From: Pedobacter sp. BMA
GTDB taxonomy: Bacteria; Bacteroidota; Bacteroidia; Sphingobacteriales; Sphingobacteriaceae
Assembly: GCF_001027745.1 (NCBI RefSeq)
Contig: NZ_LECU01000006.1
Location: forward strand, 310,001-374,000
Length of the DNA stretch: 64,000 nt
Reading direction: 5' to 3'
The position numbers were made by a program, and so were the translations under genes. The number at the start of each line of letters is the position of its first letter. Position 1 is the first letter of the stretch. Shown one piece after another: positions 1 through 7,218 of this stretch. Below the pieces are notes generated by a model. It saw only the letters and a list, made by a program, of their open reading frames with translations. It had not been told where the DNA came from and searched no databases.

Positions 1-1121
1 AGTGCCATAATTCCCATGTTCTGGATGGAAAGCCCGAGCATATTTTGCTGAATGGCTCTCTCGCCTCCCCTTGTTTTTAACATGCTGTTATCACCAGTAC
101 TGACCAAGACGGTACACATGGTTTCAATCGTAGCAGTATCTACTTGTATGTATGGAAATGCGTGGTTCAAATCCTCAATCATTCCCCTTCGCAAATCTTC
201 ATCCGTGGCACCTGGCATTACCAGTTCATAGCAATAGAAATTGCTGTACATCCAATCTTTGTCATTATTATTCTTTATGTTATGTCTTAGCTGGTCGGCA
301 TACTTAGTTTGATAGCGTCTTCGGTTTGTGCCTAAATAGAATTTGCTGCTGTAGGCTGTTGCAAACAATGACGCAATATCCAGATTCGTTGCAGTAGCTT
401 TTTTTTGTTCAGCATTTATCCATGAATAGCTTTTTATACCTTGTTGGAAGCCTGTAAGTATACGGTGGAATTTGAGGTTGTTCACGGTACCTCCGTTACC
501 TGCCAGAAACAGCGGCTCTTTCGTATTATATGCTACTTTAAAATCATGTTTTTGTACTAACACAGGCTTAGCATTCTGGTCATTTAACATTGCACTGATG
601 TTTTTTGCATTTATTTCCCCGAAACCCGTTATTGCCACTACTGTTCCGGTTTGATTAATCCATATGTAATGTGGTACATATCTATGAGGGAAGAGTTTAG
701 CTAAGGCCTGATCTGATGTAGCAATGGGTATTGTACCAGTCTTGTTTAAATTTAGCTTAGCCAGAAATGGAATCGCTTTGCTGGCAGCTTCATTTGTGAC
801 TGATATGAATTGTATTTTGCCATCAAATGCATTTTGCAGGCTATCCATTTTGGGCATCATCCCTATACATGGCGAACACCATGTTGCCCAAAAATCTATA
901 ATGATCATTTTGCCCCGCCACTGGGATAGTTTAATTGAATTAATTTGCTTCCCTTTTTCAAAATAGTTGTGCAGGTTATTTACAGTAACATCGGGGATGC
1001 TTTGCCCCACTTGTACACCTTTGGTAGTAAGGTCAATAGTCTTTTCCTGCGCTGACGCGAAGGCGATCAGCAATAAATAACACGCTAATGCTGATCTTAT
1101 TTTATGATAAATATTTTTCAC
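1..1121 (-). CDS. TlpA-like exported thioredoxin-fold protein, partial
   Basis: Reading leftward from a GTG at 1121, the frame stays open to the window edge, so the 3' end is missing. The N-terminus is a hydrophobic signal peptide (CYLLLIAFASAQ). The TlpA/AhpC-type thioredoxin fold follows, with the redox motif WATWCSPC about 80 residues in and then a typical thioredoxin strand (HYIWINQTGTVVAITGF). The roughly 200 residues after the fold are not recognised; such C-terminal extensions occur in Bacteroidota TlpA-like proteins near TonB receptor operons. The likely role is a periplasmic thiol-disulfide reductase. An in-frame TAA lies just upstream and no ATG is available, so GTG is the best start. 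A terminator and a 21-codon ORF lie upstream on the same strand. Confidence 0.85.
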   Translation of the reverse strand, partial: MKNIYHKIRSALACYLLLIAFASAQEKTIDLTTKGVQVGQSIPDVTVNNLHNYFEKGKQINSIKLSQWRGKMIIIDFWATWCSPCIGMMPKMDSLQNAFDGKIQFISVTNEAASKAIPFLAKLNLNKTGTIPIATSDQALAKLFPHRYVPHYIWINQTGTVVAITGFGEINAKNISAMLNDQNAKPVLVQKHDFKVAYNTKEPLFLAGNGGTVNNLKFHRILTGFQQGIKSYSWINAEQKKATATNLDIASLFATAYSSKFYLGTNRRRYQTKYADQLRHNIKNNNDKDWMYSNFYCYELVMPGATDEDLRRGMIEDLNHAFPYIQVDTATIETMCTVLVSTGDNSMLKTRGGERAIQQNMLGLSIQNMGIMA

Positions 1122-1220
1122 CTTGTTTAGAGTTGAGCAAGAAATTTAGAGCATGGCGCAGCCATGGCGTTGAGTATTCGTCTCTCGCTGGTTATTGATT
1201 GGATAAAGTTTAGGTTATAG

Positions 1221-1274
1221 AAAAAAGCAGGCTGCAAGAATTAAAGAACCATTATTTACTGCAGCCTGCCTTTT
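1221..1274 (-). terminator. Rho-independent terminator or attenuator
   Basis: A perfect 10-bp inverted repeat, GCAGGCTGCA (1227-1236) and TGCAGCCTGC (1260-1269), is separated by 23 nt. On the minus strand the stem is followed by six T. On the plus strand it is followed by CTTTT, so it could work both ways. It lies between the 21-codon ORF (1280-1345) and the TlpA gene, where it would end a short upstream transcript or act as an attenuator. Confidence 0.75.
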
Positions 1275-1279
1275 ACAAA

Positions 1280-1345
1280 TTACTCTGGCTGGCGGGGCTT
1301 CATTGCGTAAAGCCTGTTGAAGTGGTAAAATGAACGTTTTTTCAT
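1280..1345 (-). CDS. 21-codon small ORF (possible leader peptide)
   Basis: An ATG at 1345 followed by lysine codons opens a 21-codon frame that ends with TAA at 1280. The peptide is basic and aromatic (begins MKKRSFYHFNRLY). The stop lies 6 nt before the terminator stem, and the TlpA gene starts about 160 nt further on. The arrangement of short ORF, terminator and structural gene resembles a leader peptide or a small stand-alone gene. I do not recognise the peptide, and a frame this short could arise by chance. Confidence 0.35.
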   Translation of the reverse strand: MKKRSFYHFNRLYAMKPRQPE

Positions 1346-1392
1346 GAAATAGTTAGTTTGGTTTATTTTCAGTGAGGTATAAAAATTTTAGC

Positions 1393-1700
1393 TCAACACA
1401 AAAGAACCTTTAAAAACCTGGCTGCCTGGCACCACGCGCTCCCTTGTGATGCATCAGGCTGCTCAGGAATCATACACCGCCCTCTCTTGCGATATCTTTC
1501 GTGTGCTAAACCTTCCCTTATTAGTAAATACCAAGCCCGCTGGTTTCCCGCCAATAGGCGAAAAACCATGATGCGAATTAAAAAAAGATGCTTACCTTAG
1601 AATCGCTACAACTCACGGGAGTGCACCTCATTTTTTTAATTAGCAGTGAGGGCTTGATCCGGAAATAAATTACAAAGGTTCAAGAGCCCTTCTGGTTATA
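1393..1700 (-). other. Structured-RNA-like region with a 58-codon ORF
   Basis: This stretch is richer in GC than its surroundings and folds well on paper. The element 1417-1467 forms three stacked helices on the minus strand: CCTG with CAGG, GCCT with AGGC, and GCATCAC with GTGGTGC (including a G-T pair). A second small hairpin, ACTC-CCGT-GAGT, lies near 1620. An ATG at 1569 opens a 58-codon frame ending at 1393, rich in Arg, Trp and Cys, which could be coding or fortuitous. It may be a small RNA, a 5' leader, or a remnant gene. Neither strand gives a recognised riboswitch consensus. Confidence 0.3.
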
Positions 1701-1934
1701 TTAATCAGCTGTGCTCCATTTTACCGATGGGTAATTTTGATTCCAGTTTTTTTTAAAATCGGGATGTTGAATAAGTACGTTCTTACACAAATTTTAGGGG
1801 CTGGTTTCGTTTTCGCTTATCGAAAATGAAACTTCTTAATAAAGCATAGTTCTTTCATTGGCATAATTGGACTATTTGGTTATGTAATCGATGTGTACTC
1901 AATAAAGTGGAAGGAAACCGGATTGGTAGGAAAC

Positions 1935-2080
1935 CAATATGGCGAACTTCAACGCTTTTAGCAGTGGTACCGTCAAGAACCAGTTCAGAAATTCTGAATC
2001 CACAAAAGACTCACATGAAGTTCGCCATATTGAATATAGTATATCAAAGATATAAATATCCAATATAAATGGCGAACTCA
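1935..2080. repeat. 17-bp inverted repeat plus a third degenerate copy
   Basis: CAATATGGCGAACTTCA at 1935-1951 is exactly repeated in inverse orientation at 2016-2032. A related direct copy (CAATATAAATGGCGAACT) starts at 2061. Between the arms lies a small palindrome, TTCAGAA-A-TTCTGAA (1984-1998). The three copies of ATGGCGAACT lie upstream of the HTH gene at 2238. They could be operators for that regulator, or the end of a lost mobile element. The 60-codon minus ORF across this stretch is judged a by-product. Confidence 0.6.
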
Positions 2081-2237
2081 CGATCGGCTCATGTGGAAAG
2101 GTTGACGGTTTTCTGCCATGAGTGACATCGTTTCAAGAGAGGACTTCCCCACTCGATTTGTCGCTATAATTATCTAATAACAAATATAATAATAATGGTA
2201 TAAGTACAAAAATATTTCTACTATTTATTTTTTTAAT

Positions 2238-2792
2238 ATGGATGTTTCCACAGAATATGCTAAACGATTGACACAATATATGAAACGATTCGGCTTATAT
2301 AGTGTGGATATAGCACATTTGGCTGATACAACAAGTGATATTATAATAGGAATCTTGAGTGGTGAAAAAGGCCTCGTTTTAATTACATTAGAAAATATTG
2401 CAAATATTTTTGGGCTGAGATACTTCGAATTTGGTAATCCCAAGCATCCTATTCCCTCGTTTAGTCAATTACCAGAAGACACTCAGCTTCGTATTAAATT
2501 TCGTAAAGATAAAGGCAAACCAGAAAAAATCACTTATAAACAAAGTCCCATTAATGAACACATTCAAATAGTATTAGGTACTTATGCTTTAACTGAAGAA
2601 ATTCTGATAGAGGATGTCATCAGAAAAATAAAAGAGAAATACGATGTTATCTATAAACCTGGAGAGATTTCAGATCGTTTCAAGAAGACTTTTAAAAGTA
2701 TAGTACAGGAAACAGGAAAGAGAAATATTTCCAAAATAGGGCCAGGACCAAAGCCAAAATTTTATAAGTTAATTAGAATACCAACCGAATAA
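2238..2792 (+). CDS. HTH (XRE-like) regulator with C-terminal domain
   Basis: The protein has 184 residues. Residues about 8-60 look like a Cro/C1-type helix-turn-helix (RLTQYMKRF...DIAHLADTT...ILSGEKG...LENIANIFGL). The second half is a basic domain resembling a winged helix (EEILIEDVIRKIKEKYDV...ISDRFKKTFKSIV), ending in a Lys/Pro-rich tail. It probably binds DNA and may control the adjacent restriction-modification operon, as controller proteins often do, though it is convergent with that operon. Three ATGGCGAACT motifs lie within 300 bp upstream and are candidate operators. The exact family is not identified. Confidence 0.6.
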   Translation: MDVSTEYAKRLTQYMKRFGLYSVDIAHLADTTSDIIIGILSGEKGLVLITLENIANIFGLRYFEFGNPKHPIPSFSQLPEDTQLRIKFRKDKGKPEKITYKQSPINEHIQIVLGTYALTEEILIEDVIRKIKEKYDVIYKPGEISDRFKKTFKSIVQETGKRNISKIGPGPKPKFYKLIRIPTE

Positions 2793-2833
2793 GTGTAGGC
2801 CTATTATTGAGATATCACAACCTGAACTGTTTC

Positions 2834-2863
2834 TAAAAAAATGGCAGGCAACTTTTGCCTGCC
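2834..2863 (-). terminator. Terminator of the restriction-modification operon
   Basis: GGCAGGCAA (2843-2851) pairs perfectly with TTGCCTGCC (2855-2863) around a 3-nt loop. On the minus strand the stem is followed by ATTTTTTT, giving a strong intrinsic terminator about 190 bp beyond the stop of the methyltransferase gene. The plus side lacks a T run. Confidence 0.8.
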
Positions 2864-3053
2864 GATCTAGGGTGATCTTCCTACTGTATAAAAAGCTAAT
2901 TTACATCAATTTGTTTGATTGACTTAATAATGAGGCTTATCTTTATAAAGTGTCAATATACCATTGACACAAATTCTTTTTTTCATAAATATTCTTGATG
3001 GATCAGTTCCCAAAAGTTCACGTTTGGGAGTTGGCTATTTTGTTAATCATTAT

Positions 3054-4151
3054 TTAATATGATAATATCTTTCTGAAGATAGCTTCCGCCAAAAGCGGTG
3101 GGACGGCATTCCCAATTTGTTGTTGAATATGTGATAGTGGGCCTTCAAAAACAAAGTGATCTGGAAAACTTTGTAACCTGGCCGCCTCTCTAACTGAAAG
3201 TCCTCTATCCTGAAAAGGATGAATAAGCATATTCTTACGATAATTCGAAATCACAACAGCTGGTTTTTCGGCATCTAGGCGCTTATAAATGCCACTATGG
3301 CAATTCTCTTTATTGGAATAGTTTTTCATTAATTCTGGAGGAATCGCTTTCCAGTTCTCCCCTTGTTTTATGTGCCTATAGCGTTCAATAACATAATCCT
3401 GATTTTTAGATACAAAATTTTGTAACGGAGCCTGAGAGTCAATTCGCATCCTTGCCGCATATTCGCTGACATCGGTTACGGGTAGTGAATACTGAGCAAC
3501 CGGGAAGCTATCACCATTATTAAGCACAGGAAGATCTGCTAAGGCTTCCCGAACATTTATTTTCTTATCATGTTTTTCGGGAAACTCAAAATTTATTCCC
3601 AAGCGGTTACCTACCATAAAAAATCGGTTCCGGTGCTGTGGTACACCATAATCAGAAGCATAAAGTACTGCCTCTCTAGTATCATAACCAATTTGCTTGA
3701 AACATTCTTTAATTTTAAGTACAGTATTTCCTTTATTGTAATTAGTTATACCTTCTACGTTTTCGAATAAAAACCAGTCTGGTTGGAGATCGTCAACGAA
3801 ACGAACAAATTCCCAAAACAGTTTATTATTATTATTCTCATCGCTCCTTGTTTTTGTATTTGACAACGAAAATCCCTGGCAGGGTGGTCCTCCGAAAATG
3901 ATGAAAGGTTTGTTTACTGAATGTATTTTAGGATCTACTTTAGCGATATCTTCGCATAAAACCTTTACACCCGGGTGATTGCGCTCAAAAGTTTTAGCAG
4001 CTGAAATATCCTTTTCAACCGCAAAACCAATTTTTATACCTGCACTTTCAGCGCCAAGGCTGAGGCCTCCAGCTCCGCTAAAAATATCAATTCCTATTTT
4101 GTCCTGAGTTTTCAATTTTTTTAAAATATTGTCTTTCAGTGAGTTAATCAC
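3054..4151 (-). CDS. DNA (cytosine-5)-methyltransferase
   Basis: The 365-residue protein carries the C5-methyltransferase motifs in order: motif I FSGAGGLSLG (24-33), motif IV GGPPCQGFS with catalytic Cys91, motif VI ENV (130-132), motif VIII QHRNR (172-176), and motifs IX/X EAARLQSFP and QQIGNAVPP near the C-terminus. The length and compact target-recognition region fit a stand-alone type II/Dcm-like enzyme. It transfers a methyl group from S-adenosylmethionine to C5 of cytosine in a specific site, which the sequence does not reveal. It is the last gene of the minus-strand operon, 79 bp after the AIPR gene, and would protect the host from the nuclease partners. Confidence 0.95.
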   Translation of the reverse strand: MINSLKDNILKKLKTQDKIGIDIFSGAGGLSLGAESAGIKIGFAVEKDISAAKTFERNHPGVKVLCEDIAKVDPKIHSVNKPFIIFGGPPCQGFSLSNTKTRSDENNNNKLFWEFVRFVDDLQPDWFLFENVEGITNYNKGNTVLKIKECFKQIGYDTREAVLYASDYGVPQHRNRFFMVGNRLGINFEFPEKHDKKINVREALADLPVLNNGDSFPVAQYSLPVTDVSEYAARMRIDSQAPLQNFVSKNQDYVIERYRHIKQGENWKAIPPELMKNYSNKENCHSGIYKRLDAEKPAVVISNYRKNMLIHPFQDRGLSVREAARLQSFPDHFVFEGPLSHIQQQIGNAVPPLLAEAIFRKILSY

Positions 4152-4230
4152 AAAAAAAGAGAGGTTATTTTATTAATTTAAATGATCGTGAAAATACAAA
4201 ATATAATCATATTTCACTAGTTAGCAAATC

Positions 4231-6273
4231 CTAACTTAGATTTAAGCCTTCACTCTTCGCTGAATTGTATACCTGGCAAAGTATCTTTGCCTGTTTTTCC
4301 GATGGTAAGGGAATATGTCCTGATGCCATTTTTTCAAGTATACCCATTTGCATATTGCTTAAAGTCCTTATACCTTTGTGGGCATTATAATGCGCAAAGA
4401 TTGTCTTCCAGTCATTTTTATCGACGTTGAGTACAAAGACCTGGTTATCGATTTCTCTTTCCAATGCTTTGCTGTCCCTACTTTCTTTAGCCTTATAATT
4501 TTTTTCTTCTCGGTTGACAAATAGCGCTTCATCCATTGCAGGAAAGTCAATGTCAATTTCTTTTACAACTTCCCAACACATTTTGTTTTTTGCCCACTGG
4601 GAAATATTGGCATAGCCACTTGCTGGATGTGTAATCTTGATGTATACCTCCTCGGTGATTAGCTTCAGCATTTCTAGCAGTTCAGCCGGTATTGCTTGTC
4701 TTTCCCATATCAGATCAAAATTAAGTTGTAACCCGGAATTTATTACCAGTTCGGAAAGGTAAGCGATGGAATAAGCAACTGTTTGTGCGCGATACCCTCC
4801 ATCATACCAGCTGGCAGCAGACACCAGCTTTTCGGTAGCCCTGAAAAGAATGACCCTGCACACTGCATCCTTGAAGTAGCTTTCGGTAATTGCCAGATTG
4901 TCTTTTTCCAAAAGCTCAGTGATGTCTTCTGCAAATCGTTTAAAACTTTCCTGTGCACCTTTGGAAACAACATCTGGTCTTCTAAGCCACATAATTTCCG
5001 TTTTGGACAGTAAGGTCTTATCTATTACCTGGATTTTTGGGTTTTCGAGCAGAAAACTAGTTTTCTCCTGATTTTTAAGATATGCTTGAGAGTTTAAATA
5101 TTCGCCACGCACTCGTTCATAAAACCATCTGGTTCGGCGTTGTCCGCCACCGATGGCCGGTGCGTACAACCGGTTAGAGTATTCTTTCATATCCTTATGA
5201 AAAGGGCTGTTTGAAAAGAAATCAGAATTGTTGATTTTATTTTGTGTATTGGCATATTCAGCTACCTTTGAGACAAAATCATCCTGGGTATTTAGGTCTT
5301 TCACCACCGATAATTTCATTTGCACAGATACCTGGGAAACGTCGATACCCGAAGTGCGCTTTGCCGCGTAGATTGCTGAGGTGGTCTGTCCACCGTTTAC
5401 AATCTGAAAGTTTTTCATTTTTTTGAGATTGCCGTCTTCGCCAATTTCAATTTCACTTGCTGTAGCCGTTATGCCATTATTATAAGCAAAAAACATTTCG
5501 GGCTTGTGTTCTATAGTTATCTTTAATCCTTTATTGACATTGCCCTTGAACTGAAGGAAGGTCCTAACATTTTGTTCAAATAGCTTTTGGCCATGGTCTT
5601 CATAAATCTGAACAAGTTTTTCCCCGTCGATTACTGTGAGGTATGACTGATAACTATTATCTTCACCATTTACCTTTAGACATGGCAAGTTTACTTCAAT
5701 ATCTGAAACCAGTGATTTATTTTCTGATTCGTAGATATTGTGCAGATAGCTGATATCGATGACACGAAAGTCAAGTGGAACATTTTCTATGCTTTCAGAA
5801 GGGAGCTCTAATTGACTACGGGTAGCTTTTCCGTCGGTAAATAACATCAGACGTACTCGCAGCAAGTTGTTTTTCTGAAAATATTTATAAATATTGAAGG
5901 CCATGTCATGTGCCTGGGAGGTTTCTTCCATGTCCCGGTACAAGCCCTCTATTGATTTATTCAGAAAATTTTTCAGCCTTGTGAACTTCGTCTCCATCTG
6001 GATTTTGGTAAAGGTCTGGATGCTGTTGTCCTGAAAAAATTGGTGATTCAGAATGGTCAGGATTTTTCTGTCCTCATCATAATCGAATCCGTAAACCTCA
6101 ATTCCTTTTTTAATGTATTCAGCAGCGGTGTAATTGCCGGTGAGGTCACCAACACTTACCAAATCCTCGCAAACGACTTCAAAAAAAGATTGAGCTTGTA
6201 ATAATCCCCTGCTGTCTGCATCAGTAAGAACAGATTGCAGGAAGTCTTCATGAAATTCTTCTAAACTGGCCAC
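4231..6273 (-). CDS. AIPR family (abortive infection phage resistance) protein
   Basis: The 680-residue protein contains the AIPR signature around residues 262-305: FAYNNGITATAS followed by IVNGGQTTSAIYAA. AIPR proteins are associated with phage resistance and with modification-dependent restriction operons; their biochemical activity is not settled. The gene lies 12 bp downstream of the PD-(D/E)XK gene and upstream of the methyltransferase, so it is likely co-transcribed and part of the same defence system. No membrane segment is evident, so it is probably cytoplasmic. Length is normal for the family. Confidence 0.9.
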   Translation of the reverse strand: MASLEEFHEDFLQSVLTDADSRGLLQAQSFFEVVCEDLVSVGDLTGNYTAAEYIKKGIEVYGFDYDEDRKILTILNHQFFQDNSIQTFTKIQMETKFTRLKNFLNKSIEGLYRDMEETSQAHDMAFNIYKYFQKNNLLRVRLMLFTDGKATRSQLELPSESIENVPLDFRVIDISYLHNIYESENKSLVSDIEVNLPCLKVNGEDNSYQSYLTVIDGEKLVQIYEDHGQKLFEQNVRTFLQFKGNVNKGLKITIEHKPEMFFAYNNGITATASEIEIGEDGNLKKMKNFQIVNGGQTTSAIYAAKRTSGIDVSQVSVQMKLSVVKDLNTQDDFVSKVAEYANTQNKINNSDFFSNSPFHKDMKEYSNRLYAPAIGGGQRRTRWFYERVRGEYLNSQAYLKNQEKTSFLLENPKIQVIDKTLLSKTEIMWLRRPDVVSKGAQESFKRFAEDITELLEKDNLAITESYFKDAVCRVILFRATEKLVSAASWYDGGYRAQTVAYSIAYLSELVINSGLQLNFDLIWERQAIPAELLEMLKLITEEVYIKITHPASGYANISQWAKNKMCWEVVKEIDIDFPAMDEALFVNREEKNYKAKESRDSKALEREIDNQVFVLNVDKNDWKTIFAHYNAHKGIRTLSNMQMGILEKMASGHIPLPSEKQAKILCQVYNSAKSEGLNLS

Positions 6274-6285
6274 GTATATATTATT

Positions 6286-7218
6286 TTAAAGTTGTAACAT
6301 TTTCTCAAAAACTTGACACGTTGAAAGTTCCAAGGTATACTTCACAGCTGAAATACCTTCTGATATAGCTGATTCCTTTATTCTGGGAAATCCTTCTTCG
6401 ACAGCATAAACTTTTTTTGAATCGATATTGTAGCTAAAGAATGGCCCCTGGGTAATTCCCTCGACAAATCCGTAATCAGACAATCTTTGCTCAAAGATCG
6501 AAGATATCTGCACGTCAACAGGAGACATATGCTGATATATTGCTTTTATCAAGTCGGTAATGTGTGGACCTGAAGCTAATCTGGTGAGCCCGTAGCATAA
6601 CAAGTAAACCGGTTTTATTTCATCAGAAAGCTGTCCGATGGATGATATTCTTACTCGGGATCCTTTGCTTGAGATATAAGATTTAACCTCAAGAAAACAG
6701 TTTTTTAATGAAAAGTCCTTCTGATCTGCATCCGGACCTACCCATCCGGTGATGGCGTTGAGAATCCCAATCGCAGAAATGAGTTCCAGCAAACAGGACA
6801 ATTCGGCGAAAAGCCCCATTTGAATACGCTCAGGCATAATAAGCTGATTTTCCTGGCTTAAAAACCGTTGCCATCTTTTGATGCGCTTGCCGAGAATCTC
6901 GATAATTTTGTTTTCTTCCTCAACTAAAGCGACATGATCTAAGAGATCCCAGCACAACGCCAGAAAAATCTCCCAGTCCCGCTTATCATGAAGTATAAAG
7001 TAAAGCATGGCATTTTCTGCCGGCTGAATTACAATAGATATTCCTCGCATCTGGTCAACGAATGCTTCTGGGATAAGCGGACAGCCAAACTGTATCATCA
7101 TACCAAAATGGCCGTCGTCATCACAAATCCAAAAGAAGTCATGATAGGTCTGGATATCTACCCGTCTCTTGGTTTGGGCAATCATATCCTTCCAGGGATT
7201 TGCTCTGGCAGAATCCAT
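6286..7218 (-). CDS. PD-(D/E)XK motif protein (DUF4420-type)
   Basis: The 310-residue protein has the DUF4420-type layout: GLFAEL (135-140) supplies an early acidic residue, WVGPDADQKDF (159-169) the Asp, and CFLEVKSY (174-181) the ExK of a restriction-endonuclease-like fold. It is therefore the predicted nuclease of the operon. The start codon overlaps the last base of the Z1 gene at 7218, which suggests translational coupling. In related operons this protein sits between the Z1 ATPase and the AIPR or methylase genes, as here. Cleavage specificity cannot be read from the sequence. Confidence 0.85.
   Translation of the reverse strand: MDSARANPWKDMIAQTKRRVDIQTYHDFFWICDDDGHFGMMIQFGCPLIPEAFVDQMRGISIVIQPAENAMLYFILHDKRDWEIFLALCWDLLDHVALVEEENKIIEILGKRIKRWQRFLSQENQLIMPERIQMGLFAELSCLLELISAIGILNAITGWVGPDADQKDFSLKNCFLEVKSYISSKGSRVRISSIGQLSDEIKPVYLLCYGLTRLASGPHITDLIKAIYQHMSPVDVQISSIFEQRLSDYGFVEGITQGPFFSYNIDSKKVYAVEEGFPRIKESAISEGISAVKYTLELSTCQVFEKMLQL

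Noticed and set aside
1899..2081. 60-codon minus-strand ORF
   Set aside because: It is mostly the inverted-repeat and AT-rich flank read in one frame; hydrophobic text without domain pattern.
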